Shown here in pieces: positions 1 through 12,500 of a DNA stretch of 64,000 nucleotides. The first letter of the stretch is position 1, and every line of letters starts with the position of its first letter. Origin of the DNA: Ditylenchus dipsaci. Taxonomy: Eukaryota > Nematoda > Chromadorea > Rhabditida > Anguinidae. A program made the translations under genes and the position numbers. The stretch is taken from contig SADC01000020.1 of the NCBI GenBank assembly GCA_004194705.1, forward strand, positions 310,001 to 374,000, given 5' to 3'. A model generated the notes under the pieces. The model ran no database searches and had not been told where the DNA came from. It saw only the letters and a program-made list of their open reading frames with translations.

Positions 1-970
1 TCTAGGCTTTCGAACGTGGGTAACGTGCTCAAAATTTTAGAAAAAAAGTAGCATAAAAAATAAGAAATAAGGTCAAATTTTAGAAAAAATCGAGTTAACT
101 GTGTAACAACCCTACAAAAATGTTTTTCGCATTTCAAAAAAAAAAATTACGGAAAAAATAAATGGTTCCCCAATTCAAAATTACAAATTGCCATGACTAG
201 GAAGAGGTCGGGTCCTTTAAAAAAAATACAATTAAAGTAAATCAATGAAAAAATAATAAATAAAATTTGTTTAAATCCTCCATTAGGCCAAAAAATAAGG
301 AAATATGAGTAAAAATTTTAAAATTCTACTGGAAAAATGTTATTATTTAGCACCCAGTATCTTTTTCAAACCAATACCAATATTTTCGAAAGACACCAAC
401 CAATATCCCAATACCAATATTAACGCTTTTATTTGATCCAATACCCCAATACCAATATATTGTTCGTTCCCATCTCTAGTTATAAATCACTAATCCGAAA
501 AAATTTTGAGATTAAAAACGTTAAATATTGGTGATTATGAGAGCATGGAAACAGTGAAAATTGTCGATCGGGATTCAACGGATTTCAGGATCGGGATTCT
601 GGGGACTGACCGGGCAGGATTTCGGACGGGATGTTGGTTCAAAATCAGCTCGGGTGGGATCGGGATTCCGTCCCGTTTCTGTCTCTAATTCCATGCCGTC
701 CTACACAGGATGGGATGGAAAAATTTAAATGACTGTCATTAAAGCACACACTCGATGATGAAAAAACGCGTCAGAGTGAACATAGCATTGTGAACGTAAC
801 CTCAGCGTCTTTTGGCAAATATCGGAACTTTCAGAACTTTTTAGCCACCTCACGAGCCTAAGAGCTTCTAGGATTGACTTACGTTAAGTCTATCAAACAA
901 AAAAACGCTTTATTTCGCCAATCTGAAAAGCGAAAATCTAAAAAGATTATAATTTAACCATTTCTTCATG
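1..970. other. AT-rich intergenic DNA, repeat end fragment
   Basis: No gene is supported here. The stretch 163-220 ends in AGGAAGAGGTCGGGTCCTTTAA and matches the right end of the fold-back repeats at 40618-40856 and 61974-62212, so it is a truncated copy of that family. The rest is A/T-rich with short homopolymers. The 60-codon open frame near 506 has no recognisable features. Confidence 0.5.
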
Positions 971-977
971 ATCAGTA

Positions 978-1177
978 CTCAGGTCGCCTGATCCTCCTGG
1001 TTGAGTAGTTGGTGGACCCAGGTGGTGTACTCAGGTGAGGGATACCAATATGGAGAGTACCTAGGAGGGGAATACCCACGTGGTGGTACTCAAGTGGTGG
1101 TACCAGGTGGGGGAGTACACAGAATGGAGTTACGCAGAAAATAAGTACCGAGGTGGAGAGTACAAAGTGGCCAAAAA
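978..1177. repeat. Degenerate GGTAC/CAGGTGG minisatellite
   Basis: Imperfect tandem copies of a roughly 14-20 bp unit built on GAGTACCCAGGTGG run through this stretch, and a few more units recur at 1378-1425. The GC content is well above the flanks. Open frames that cross it on either strand are by-products of the repeat. Confidence 0.55.
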
Positions 1178-1179
1178 GA

Positions 1180-2302
1180 TTCGGAAAAGCGCAGGTTGCT
1201 CCTTGCTCCATCGATTTTCCCGGAAAATAGGTGACAGTAGTTAAGCTACCTGCGAGCTTTTCTATTTAAAACACAGAAGATCTTCATTCAAAACAATATG
1301 AATAATTTGCAGACGAATGAAATTCAAACTTAAACTTTTTCATAATTTTCCGACTTTTTTCGAACCACCCTGTTCACAGGAGGGGGTACCCAAGTGGGAG
1401 AGCCAAGTTTCGGGTACCCAGCAGTCCCTTTTGTCGGATAGCCATGAGAATGAGCATTATTTTCATACCAAACTCGAAAAAAAAAATATGAAAAATAAGT
1501 GAGAAATAGGGTGTGCATCCAGGGGATCCTCAGGACAATTCTACACAACTCAGGAACCTGTGACCTAGACGACGCTTATATGAAAATCCCTCCTCCCCTT
1601 TAAGAGTGACTTTTACGGGATGCATGTAGCCTAGGTATTGCTGTTATACGGTTGGTTCATCTTTTTTTGACACCAGATAGAAAAAAACAAAAAAAAATAC
1701 AGTCAAGTCTCGATATAAGATACACCCTCGGGACCGGACCAGGTGGCGCTACCATGTCAGCGAAAAATTAATTTGGAAATAATAGAATTGCGAAAAGGCT
1801 GAATTGCGAAAAAAATACAATTGTTCAAAACTTGGAATTCGTAAAAAATTGAATTTATTTTGAAAAATTTTCGCGAAATTGGGTTTTCGAAAAAAAAGGT
1901 TTGACAAAGATTTGTTTGCTAAATAAATGGTTTGTTTAAAGTTTTCAACAGCGCGTCGCACTTCCAGCTATCTTTTTTTCCGATATATACATATTTTGTA
2001 GCTCCTGTTACTTCGGATTTATCTGCTCACCAAGCATCTATTTAATCACTCTTTATCTTACATCTTACTCTTTATCTTTTAGGAAGAATTGGCGTCAAAC
2101 GAATTTTTGTAAGAACGGTCATTTTCGGACTCTTTCGAACTGTTTTGTTTCGTACGCCTGATATGGTTATTTGCGGGTTGCCCTTGACATATTTATGATA
2201 AAATATTGCTTACACTAAGGACTTTCAGATGAGCCATCAATTGCCCATAAAACACTCAAATTATCAAAATCACAATTGATTTCTGTGAAAATTTCAAATA
2301 CA
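1180..2302. other. Intergenic DNA with one CAGTC-type element half
   Basis: No gene is supported. At 1702-1745 the sequence ACAGTCAAGTCTCGATATA is a lone end of the CAGTC inverted-repeat family described at 8163-8594; no partner end is nearby. The rest is AT-rich and contains only short open frames with low-complexity translations. Confidence 0.45.
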
Positions 2303-2538
2303 TACCGTATTTCCTGTAGTAAGGCGGCACCCCCAACTTCGAGGGTCTATATCTCGAAGCAGAGTAAATATTTTGGTTATCTGTTTGATGCGTTTTCTTA
2401 CTCCCACGAGCTCTACCGATTCTAATTTTTAGATTTTGGTTGAGCACCCAAAAATCTCGAGATTGAATTCGAATTTTTCGGATTTTCAGGGGTTTGAAAA
2501 ATAAGGCGGCATGCCGCCTTATTACAGGAAATACGGTA
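2303..2538. mobile_element. CCGTATTT-family inverted-repeat element (MITE-like)
   Basis: The two ends are reverse complements: TACCGTATTTCCTGTAGTAA at the left and its mirror at the right, followed by a GGCGGCA box on both sides. The flanking TA is consistent with a TA target duplication, which is how Tc1/mariner-class elements insert. There is no coding capacity. The same outer end recurs at 6771, 14483, 16219, 21044, 26822 and 33088 with different interiors. Confidence 0.7.
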
Positions 2539-2540
2539 TT

Positions 2541-2766
2541 TGTTATTAAAAACACCAATAATTAGCCTAATTTCTACAACATTAACTGAAGTTTTCAGCT
2601 GAAAACGGTTCAAGAAAATTGGCCGGCTGTCTGCCGTCTCTCTCCTTTTATATTTCCCGGCCGTCGCCATCCATCCAAAATCGGGCCGTCCTAGGACGAC
2701 CTGATTTTGGATGGGACGGTCCCGGCAGGACGGCAATCCCACTATGATTGGAAGGCCACTATATTA
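2541..2766. repeat. Dispersed repeat, copy A (GGATGGGACGGTCC palindrome)
   Basis: About 225 bp that is nearly identical to 4541-4764. Its right part is an imperfect palindrome around CGTCCTAGGACG, with CCATCCAAAATCGG mirrored by TGATTTTGGATGGG. The element at 2303-2538 abuts its left edge exactly where copy B continues into other sequence, which suggests that element inserted there. Confidence 0.65.
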
Positions 2767-4540
2767 ATATATATTGTTTCGAAAAAATCTTCAAACACGC
2801 GAAATTAGGGGTGTTCGTATAATTTGGCACCGCACTTTATACACATCGCTTATTGTCGAAAATTCAAGTCTCTCTGGGGTGTTTTTGATTTACTTTTTTC
2901 AGTAAGTTTTTCGACTTTTAGGTCCAAAATAATCGAACAATGGATTGCAACTATTTCCAGCACTGCTTTGCTGTCAGCAACTGCCTCAATTTTGTGATTT
3001 TGAGCAAATCACACCAAAATGAAAGAAAAAATCAAAATGATGCGTACTTAGTTTTATGCAGCCTGAGCCTCCACCAATTTTATCTATTTGTCCCTTCGTT
3101 TAGTGACTTTCTGGAGTCAGAATTTCATGGGGAACAAGATAGAACTTTTCACAACAAATCACTTCATAAAAGCAAGGTAGCTAGCGAAGGTTTGACCCGG
3201 GAAGAAATGAGTACTATTGAAGGGGGAGGATTTCAGTATTAATTAGGAACTTACTTTTATTGCGATTTCAATTTACATGATTTTATACGACCATATGCTG
3301 AAAATGACCGCAAGAAGCAAGGCTGCATTCTGAGTGTGAGGTTGCAAAATGAGTATGTGAACTAAAATTGGGAAAAAAGTCAGTTCAAGATACTACGAAA
3401 AGTACTGGGATAGTCTTATTGGCACTTTACATACTCCGGCAAACCGTTTGCCGTAGCAAACGTTTTAACCGTTTGACCAAACCAAGAGTTTGCAGCAAAC
3501 TATCCAAACGGTCGCCTCAAAAGGCTCTTTTTCCTTCCACAAAATTAAAAAAGCCCTTATTTTTGGTGATTTTCTTATCAATTTATAATTTTTTTTAAAC
3601 CATCTTGTAGCTGTGAATCTCAGCTTTCTAACTAGTTTTTATATTTGATCAATTTTTTTTAAAAGTTGCAAGGATAGGTCTGTAAATGGACCAAATTTTC
3701 GAAAAAGTTTGCTTTATTTTATTTTTCTCCAACTTTTTAAGCCTTGCTAAGTGAGTCAATGACTTGTTATAAAGCTGAGACCCAGAGCTACAAAATGATT
3801 TAAAAAAAATAAAAATTGGTTAAATGATCGCCGAAAAAAGGGCTTTTCAAATTTGGGGCAGGAAAAGAGCCTTTTGGGGCAGAAAGGTACCATTTCGGGG
3901 TTGAAAGAATTACAATCCATTTGTTAATTGCCTTGTTTCAACCAGTGATGGGTCCACCCCGGGCATGGGGCAGTGCCGGGGTGATAGTCTGGAGAAACCT
4001 GGGGCGTGGTCGGTGTTGGCGCGAAAATTGCCTGCTTACCATCACTGGTTTCAACGAATTTTTATCGGTATTTTCAGTCGAAATGACACTTTGCGCTGTT
4101 TTATCGAAATAATCTTATCTTGATTTCTTCATTAAGTTTTTCTGTGAAATTATATTTCTGTTTTTTTTGAGGTGGTGGTTTTTAGCGAATCCAGCAATCA
4201 GTCTGAACCAAATGTCTTCAATTCAGGTAAGGTCAAAAGTCATTTGTCAAAAAAAGTTGGTTTCACATTTAGGTACAACTCGCTTCACTTTCTCTTAGTC
4301 AAGAGATAAATCCAAGAATAGACAGTTGCCATTGGAAATTTTGGTTAGTTTTTACTCAAACAATAACTAAAATGGGATAAGGTAACTACTTCACAGGAGC
4401 AAAACGAAATCCAAAATATCTCAAAATTTTCATACTTTCGCCCAAAAGTCAACATTTTTCAAAATTTTCATATTTTCGCGCAAAATCATTTTCTACTAAA
4501 ATTTTCGTAATTTTGTCCAGCAGCTTAATTCTTAAATATT
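2767..4540. other. Intergenic DNA, no supported gene
   Basis: Mostly AT-rich. Part of 3243-3365 resembles the arms of the palindrome at 21044-21508. The motif TGTAGCTGTGAATCTCAGCT near 3606 and its inverse near 3770 belong to a recurring short repeat (see findings). A 100-codon open frame at 2940-3242 has a coding-like second half but no domain and no splice context, so I do not call it. Confidence 0.4.
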
Positions 4541-4764
4541 TGTTATTAAAAACACTAATAATTTAGCCTAATTTTACGACATTAACTGAAGATTTCGGCT
4601 GAAAACGGTTCGGGAAAATTGGCCGGCTGTCTGCCGTCTCTGTCCTTTTTATATTCCCGGCCGTCGCCATCCCATCCAAAATCGGGCCGTCCTAGGACGG
4701 CTGATTTTGGATGGGACGGTCCTGGCAGGACGGCAATCCCACTATGATTGGAGGCCACTATATT
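4541..4764. repeat. Dispersed repeat, copy B
   Basis: Second copy of the repeat at 2541-2766, in the same orientation, with a handful of substitutions and one-base indels. It carries the same central CGTCCTAGGACG palindrome. It has no open frame of note. Confidence 0.65.
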
Positions 4765-4862
4765 AAAACATAAAAAGTAAGAAGGCACAGGTTAGTTCTG
4801 CAGTTAACTGCAAAGTCAACTACAGTTAACTGTACGAAAAAAAACTGTCGTTGGGTTAACTG

Positions 4863-4965
4863 TCAATGGCGACCGGCGCCGATTTTCTTGGTTGACAAGG
4901 GCCCGGCGACGTTTTTTTCAAAGACCGGCGCCCTGGTCGGCGCCTGACGCCGATCTTTTGGCCGT
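4863..4965. repeat. GCGCCGG-rich low-complexity tract
   Basis: Clusters of GGCGCC/CGGCGC words separated by short T-rich spacers lie in otherwise AT-rich DNA. Similar islands occur at 12205-12305, 14785-14955, 22170-22260 and, with GGTGCCG words, at 37430-37745. No coding or RNA function is evident. Confidence 0.5.
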
Positions 4966-5189
4966 GCAAGTATGGCCTGTAATTGTGCTTTCTCATTTTT
5001 TCATTGAAATCATTATCACCATATCGTTTAAGTAGATATAAAAACTATACAATGATTAAAAATCATAAAACACAACAAAAAATAAACTAGAACAAAAATA
5101 AAAAGCGTCCATGCGGGTTCGAAATTGACAGGGTAGTGAAGCACAAAAGCACACATTCATCACGCGTATTATCAGGGGCCGTATTAAAA

Positions 5190-5275
5190 GATTACCTTTA
5201 CCTCTACCTTTTACCCTTATCTCTAACTTTTACTCTTACTCTAGCTTTACCCTACTCTTTTACCCTACCTGAGAC
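5190..5275. repeat. TTACCYT degenerate pyrimidine tract
   Basis: One strand is almost pure pyrimidine, made of imperfect TTACCTCT and TTACCCTT units. It resembles a degraded simple repeat. An (AT)n run follows at 5332-5348. Confidence 0.5.
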
Positions 5276-5425
5276 ACCCATAATTTTAAACTTTTAAATT
5301 TTGTCACTGTTTTGGCTATACAAGAAATAATAATATATATATATATTATTGTTACCCGAATTTTTTTTGAGTCAAACCGTGATTCCAAATATTTTTGTAA
5401 TTTTTCGAATTTTTTTTTTAAATCG

Positions 5426-5976
5426 GTCCTAGTTAACAATCCGCTGCCAAAATATGCTTGGTCCTCCCTGTTGTTTTTATAATGAAAACATCTTGGTTCC
5501 TTCTGTTGATTTTTTATGGAATTTGTCAAATTTTATTATATTCATTAACATTCACAAAGGCAGTCAAAACATGATAAACAATTACTTTTATATTATTTAT
5601 ACTGTGTATTATTGAAATTCGCTCAACAGTAGGTCCAGAACATTTCTATTCTCGCTTTACAATTTGCCGAATACTGCTGAGATATATACGATGCTTTCAA
5701 ATCCGCTGGCTGGTTTCCGCAGGCATTTTGATCTCCAGCTTGGCATGACTCAGAAGCCCTATTTGTTGTATGAATAATAAATAAAGACTTCAAAATAAAA
5801 GATTTTGTTTGTAGGACAAGAACACGGAAATTAAAAATGGAATAATCCGATAAATTTTCTGGACAAAGCATGAAGAATAAAAACCATGATAGGAAAAAAT
5901 AATTTGAAAATATTTTACCAATCAATAATCAACAGGGGGACCAAGGCATATTTGGCACCGGATTGTTCATAGGACC
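5426..5976. mobile_element. Fold-back element with AACAGGGGGACCAAGGC ends
   Basis: The left part reads, on the minus strand, AGGACCAAGCATATTTTGGC, and the right part reads GGGGACCAAGGCATATTTGG, giving terminal inverted repeats of roughly 45 bp. A related end lies at 53890-53940. A 100-codon minus-strand open frame (5623-5925) fills the interior. It has a hydrophobic start and four spaced cysteines near its end, but its position inside a repeat makes a host gene unlikely. Confidence 0.5.
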
Positions 5977-6585
5977 GGTTAAATTGGTGAAAATCCTTGC
6001 TGTCATTCAGCAGAATACTGAATTCTATGTTAGATGAAATAAATGCTGTGTAAATGGTTGTTCACCTAAGAACATAATAATTTGAAGTTGAAAATTTGAA
6101 GGTGAATTTTTTTGACCATTTTTGCTATAAAAATGGTCAAAAGTTTGCCTTGGTTTACAAGCTGATTTTCTCCCTAAATGAGTAATGTATAAAATTTGGG
6201 CTTAAGCTTGCAATGGTAGACCAGCGTACGTTAGGAAGTGCGCGAGAATGTTCGAAGCTTAAAAAAATTTAAATGAAAAGGGGGCGAGGCTAAAATTAGA
6301 GGGGGAATTAAATTAGAGTAAATACGTAGTCAAATATAACGCGACCCCTGATATAACGTGACTTTTTCTGGTCTTGAGCGAGTGCGTTTTATCGAGACTC
6401 GACTGTATAACCAAAAAGTACTCCATGCGTATTCAATATGTAAATTATTGTTGGCTGGCAGTAAACTGATACCAAGTCTCCACTGTATGATTCTTAAAAA
6501 CCTCTGGCTTAAAAGAAAATAAATACTAAACTGACGTATCTGTTTTTGGCATATGTCAAAAAGAAATGAAAATGCAATATTTTAG
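5977..6585. promoter_or_regulatory. Upstream region of the F-box-like/LRR gene, with a trans-splice acceptor
   Basis: The AT-rich upstream region of the gene at 6594 contains a CAGTC-family end at about 6335-6410. At 6575-6585 it ends in AATATTTTAG, a good nematode 3' splice site. The first ATG of the reading frame lies 8 bp beyond it. That spacing is typical of a spliced-leader addition site, though an upstream coding exon cannot be excluded. Confidence 0.4.
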
Positions 6586-6593
6586 GTTTACAT

Positions 6594-9500
6594 ATGGAAA
6601 CACTAGACATTCCTACAAAAATGAGGATAGAAGCGGTTTGTAAAGATGGCGAGAAATTGCTTACACACTGTTGGAGAAAAACTACTAAGCTTATTGCTCG
6701 TAGATATTATGAGCTGACAGATAGGTCAGAAAATCGAAAGCAAAGGTGAGCTACAAACTCGTTTGTTAACTACGTATTTCTCTATTAATTACCCCGGTAA
6801 TTATTTAACCCCTGAAAAATCGAAAAAAAATTATTTTGATTTCGAGATTTTTGGTGCTCACCAAAATCTGAGAAGTGGAATCAACTAAGTTTGTTGTGAT
6901 TAAGAAAACGCAAAAAACATATTTGCAAAATATTTTTTTTGAGCCGAGATACAGGGTGCTTATGGGGTAATTAATAAGAGGGGGTAATGATAGAGAAAAT
7001 ACGTTATTAGTTTCGTATTTCCTCTAATATAACCACCGGCGGGTTTATTTTTCAAACCCCTTTAAAAGTGGGTTTATTAGTGGGCAAGTTAAAAAGTGGA
7101 ACAGAAGTTAAGGGGTGGTATTAGCTTATCAGAGGGATGGTTCAGGCATATATTTTCTTTGTCAAGGGCTTTAGCGGACCGTTGAAATCCCGAATTTTTT
7201 TGATGTTTTAGACAAGTATTTAAACATGTATAACTAAATAACTAACAATATTTAATTATAAAAAAATATATGACCCAACTGTTTGTGAATAAAAATGGCT
7301 TGAGTTGAAATCCCCCCCCCCCCCCACGGGACGATCAGGTGGAGGAGATACTTCATATTCGTGTTTCTCGACCCGATTTCATGAGAAAGCCGGCTGTTTT
7401 TTTTATTCTGAGAAAAAAAAAATTTTTCGAACCACAGGGGGGTATCATGGTTTTTTAGTCAAAATTTGAAAAATTTAAATTGGCGCCTTTGAATTTAAAA
7501 GGGATAAGGTGTATGGGAGGGGAAGGGAATAAAGGGGGCCACTAACAAGAAGATGTTGAACATAGTTTTGAATACTGGGGCTACCGCATAATAAACTCTG
7601 GTATGCATGCTTTTCATGCATTCAAGTCACTTTCGAGTGATTTGTATTAAGTATGTGGGTGTGCATCTCAACTCAAGCCCCCAAGCCCCCTGCGCCACTG
7701 AAAGAGCGCAGGGGGCTTGAGAGTTAGAGATGCGCGCACACACTTACTTAGACATGTTCCGAGAAGTACTCTTGACCATAAAATGCATATAGAGTCTTTT
7801 TTGCCACGGCCAGTTGAAAACATGGTGAGGCAGTCGAAGATATAGATATTCAATTATAATGTCTGCCATAAAAGTGGCCCCCTTTTATTCCCCTTCCCCT
7901 CCCAATACAGCCCTTATTCCATTTTAAATTCAAAAGGCGCCAATTTAAATTTTTCAAATTTTGACTAAAAAACCATGATACCCCCCTGTGGTTCGAAAAT
8001 TTTTTTTTTTCAGAACCAAAAAAACAGCCGGCTTTCTCATGAAACACGAATATGAAGTTATCTTCTCCACCTGATCAGTCCCCGTGGGGGGGGGATTCTG
8101 AACTGCAACCTAAAAAATAATATCAAACTTAATATTTTAGAGGAAATACTATATGTTAGAGTTACAGTCGACTCTCGATTTAAGGACACCCCAAAAGTTC
8201 GTTCCCCAGCTGGGTCCGACACTTTTTTTAGCTTCATTTTCGAAGCTTTTTTTTTAAATTCTGTTTTGACAGTCTGGTCGCAAATATCACAAGGATGCCG
8301 ATTTTGCCGATCGTTTTTCAAATCCAAAAACTTTTTCTTCTAAAAAAGCAAAACCACGATTTAAGGACAGGAATTTTAGAAAAAAGCCTGTCTTTAAATC
8401 AAGGTTTTGCTTTTTTAGAAGAAAAAGTTTTTGGATTTTGAAAACGATCGGCAAAATCGACATCCTTGCGATATTTGCGACCAGACTGTCGAAACAGAAT
8501 TTTAAAAAGCTTCGAAAATCGAGCTAAAAAAAGTATCGGACCCAGCTGGGGAACGAACTTTTGGGGGTGTCCTTAAATCGAGAGTCGACTGTAACTCTAA
8601 CAAGAGAGGGACCCTGACTGTGACCTGGGGTTTGTTAGATGAATTTTTTTATGCGCGTATTCTTGTGGAGCGTGCCAAAATCCATGTGAATTCGGCTCCC
8701 CATCTCTGAAACTCAATAAAAATTTCGGTAACACTATAGAATCTCCCCCCCCCCAGCTAGCGAAAAATTTACTTTTCCTGAAGGGGAAAGGACCCGTCCC
8801 ATTTTGATTCTCGTGCTCTGAATAGGCACGGAAACACTTTGGTTTCCGAAAAATCGAAAAAAATTTTTTTTTCGATTTGCCCTGGTCCCCAAGGTGAAAA
8901 TTTAAGTAAATTGAAAAAAAATTTTTTTGAATTCCCGCCAAAACATTTTTAAAGGGAATTAGGGCTGTATTGGGAGGGGAAGGGAATAAAAGGGGCCACT
9001 TTCATGTCAAAATTATAAAAAGTGAATTCTGGACTATTTCGGATGTCCTGCCATGTTTTTCAACTGGGCCGTTGCAAAAAGAGACTCTATATGCATTTTA
9101 TGGTCAAGAGTACTTCTCGGAATCATGTCTAAGGTAAGTGAGTGCGCGCATCTCTAACTCTCAAGCCCCTGCGCCCCTTCGGGGGCGCAGGGGCTTGGGG
9201 CTTGGAGTTGAGATGCGCACACCCACATACCTTAGATACAAATCACTCGAAAGTGACTCTGGATGCATGAAAAAGCATGCATACCAGAGTTTATTTATGC
9301 GGTAGGCCCCAGTATTCAAAACTATGTTCAACATCTTCTTGTTAATGGGCTCTGTGGATTAGTGGCCCTCTTTTGTCCCTTCCCCTCCCAATACAGCCCT
9401 AATTCCCTTTAAAAATGTTTTGGCGGGAATTCAAAAAATTTTTTTTTCAATTTACTTAAATTTTTCACCTTGGGGGACCAAGGCAAATCGAAAATTTTTT

Positions 9501-12500
9501 TTTCGATTTTTCGGAAACCAAAGTGTTTCCGTGCCTATTCAGAGCACGGGAATCAAAATGGGACGGGTCCTTTCCACTTCAGGAAAAGTAAATTTTCCGC
9601 TAGCTGGGGGGATTCTATAGTATAGCCAAAATTTCAAGAATGACCCATGGCCCTAGGGTGAGCTATGAAAAACCATGATAGGGGTGTTTTTAGAACTTTG
9701 AGTGACCCTAGTACCACGTTTTGTGGTTGTTCAGAGCTGGGGAACCAGATTTGTCAAAAACTTGGGCACGATCTACAAAAATGTGCAAAAAAAATTCATC
9801 GAATCTCCTTCAGGTCAGAGTCAGGCCCCTCCCTTGTTAGAGAAAATACGGTATGTTAATTAATTTAATTAATTATTAAGCTGTCCTACTTAGTTAATAG
9901 AACTGTTAACTATCTAATGTACATAGACTTGCGACAAATAGAACCAACATCAATTTTTTTCTTGAAGAACTGTAGCGTATTAGAAGAACTTGACCTCAGT
10001 CACAACGATCTTACCAGCATATCTTTAAAGGATCTGCCGTCCAGCCTCAAAAGTCTGACAATTGAACGATGTGAAGGTATAGACAATACTAAGCTTGCCA
10101 ATATTGGAATTCATTGTCCCAAGCTGGAGTGCTTGCGCCTATGTTTAAATAAAAGGGCTCTCACAAAAGGGTTTAATGCACTTCTCACCAAGCTCGCATG
10201 GTAGGCCACCTTAATTATTGGGCTATAGCTTATAAGTGTAAATCTCCTAGTATTAGAGCTGTTTTGTCTGCAGACAATTGATGTTTTGAGTTTGTTTGGG
10301 GTTTTGGCCAATGTTTTCTCAGATTGAAGCTTGGAATCTCAGGAGTAGAATGGTTATTTTGGATTTTGGGTTTGAGATTTTTTTGGTTTCAATTTTCGGG
10401 TTTTAGTGAGAAAATTGTCGTTTTTTGGTTGGAGAGTCCAAATCTCAAAGCTGAGGAGGTGAAATGGCTAAGACGGGGGGTCTCTTTTTGGTTTACTGTA
10501 AATAGTGTTTAAACGTTTCCTAAGTAATTTTTATACGCTAAAAACGATAAAAAATTGTTTCCTTACAATTTCCGCACTAAAAAGTTGAGGTTTCGAAAAA
10601 AAATTGGTGATCATAAGTTGACTAACTGTCTTGGTCCTCCAAGCTAATAAAATTAAAAAGGTGCCTTGATATTGGCTGTATGGGAAGGGAACTAATCATA
10701 GGCCACTAATCATAGAGGGCCAACTAACAAGAAGATGTTGAACATAGTTTTGAATACTGGGGCCTACCGCATAAATAACTCTGGTATGCATGTTTTTTAA
10801 TGCATCCAGAGTCACTTTCGAGTGATTTGTGTCTAAGGTATGTGGGTGTGCTCATCTCAACTCCAAGCCCCAAGCCCCCTAGAGGGGTTCAAGTTGAAAA
10901 ACATGGTAAGACAACCAAAATATGGCAATACAGTCAAGCCTCTATATAACGGCCCTCTAAAAAAAATTAGAGGGCCGTTATATAGAGGTTTTGTATTTTT
11001 TAATAGTACAATGTAGTACAATGTAATAGTACGATGTAAAATTATTCAAATATTGAAAAACGATCGGCAAAATCGGAATCCTTGCGATATTTGGGACCAG
11101 ACTGTCAAAACAGAATTTAAAAAAAGCTTTGGAAATCGAGCTGAAAAAAGTGTCGGACCCAAGGTGGGAACGAACTTTTAGGGGGGGGGGGGGGCGTTAT
11201 ATAGAGGTTTGACTGTATTCTGCTGTTTTGTCGTTTCGCCATAAAAGTGGCCCCTTTTATTCCCTTTCACCTCCCAATTACAGCCCTAACTCCTTTTTAA
11301 AAATGTTCTGGCGCAAATTTAAAAAAAAATTTTTTATTTTTTCGAAAATTTTCACCTTTGGGCGACCAAGGCGAATCGAAAATTTTTTTTCAGATTTTTC
11401 AGAAAAATATGGTAAAATGGTTTCTGCTCCCTTACAGACCATTAGAAGCAAGAATTACGGGTCTTTTACCCTTGAGGAAAAGTAAAATTTTGCGCTGGCT
11501 GAGGGGGGGGGTGGGATTCTATACTGTTACTTTAGTGACAGAAACGGGCAGGACCCCGAATAAGAGCGTCGCGTCACCGAGCCCTTTTGGGCCAAATAAC
11601 CAACCTGAAACCCCGCCCAAAATTTTCTGAAAACCCCCCGACCCCGAAATTTCGTAAAACTTCGAATTTCGGGCCCTCCGATTTATCCGAATGAAAGCTC
11701 AAAATAATACGTTTTCTTTCTTTTTTTTTAAAGTTCAATCGTCTGATTCGATGTTCACTTTGTCTTTAGGATGTTTTGTGTCTAAGGTAAGTATGTCTAA
11801 GGTAAGTGAGGGCGCGCATCTCTAACTCTTCAAGCCCGCTGCGCCCCTTCGGGGCTTGGGCTTGGAGTTGAGATGCGCACACCCACATACCTTAGACACA
11901 AATCACTCGAAAGTGACTCTGGATGCATGAAAAAGCATGCATACCAGAGTTTATTTATGAGCTAGGCCCCAGTATTCAAAACTATGTTTCAAAAATTTTA
12001 TCTTTTAGGTATCCAGGTACCGTTCAGATTGATTCACCTTGGTCACCCAAGGCAAAAAGTAGATTTTTGGTCAATTTTTTTTTTCAAAAAATAGTCGAGC
12101 GCGCCCTAAAAACATGTTTTTCTTCACGTTTCGACCCTAAAAATATTGAAAAAAAAAAGTTAGAAGTTGATTTTGAGCGAGTTCAAAATTGTGTAGCAGT
12201 GTTGTTCCAGCGCCGCGATCGGCGCCGAGCGCCCCCCTTAAAAATTTCGGCTCCGGCGCCAGCGCACTGCGCCGACCTCTTTAAAAAAGGCCCAGTGCCG
12301 GCGCCGTGTTGATGTAAATTGCTTTAAACTTTATGAAAAATTTGTCTTTTATACACAGTATGTTTTTTACAATGAGGTTGATGAAAATTTTTTGTTATCT
12401 ATATCGGTTAGCAGCAATACCGTTTTATTTGCTCTATTAATCCCCCTGTGAGTGAATATCGAAATACAGGTGTTCAAAGATATTAGCAGGATTTGTAATG

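Noticed and set aside
2940..3242. 100-codon plus-strand frame
   Set aside because: No domain, no signal peptide, no splice or poly(A) context, and the sequence after its end is repetitive.
5623..5925. 100-codon minus-strand frame with hydrophobic start and four cysteines (possible secreted peptide)
   Set aside because: It lies wholly inside the fold-back element 5426-5976, no splice junction keeps phase, and its hydrophobic part is AT-rich low-complexity sequence.
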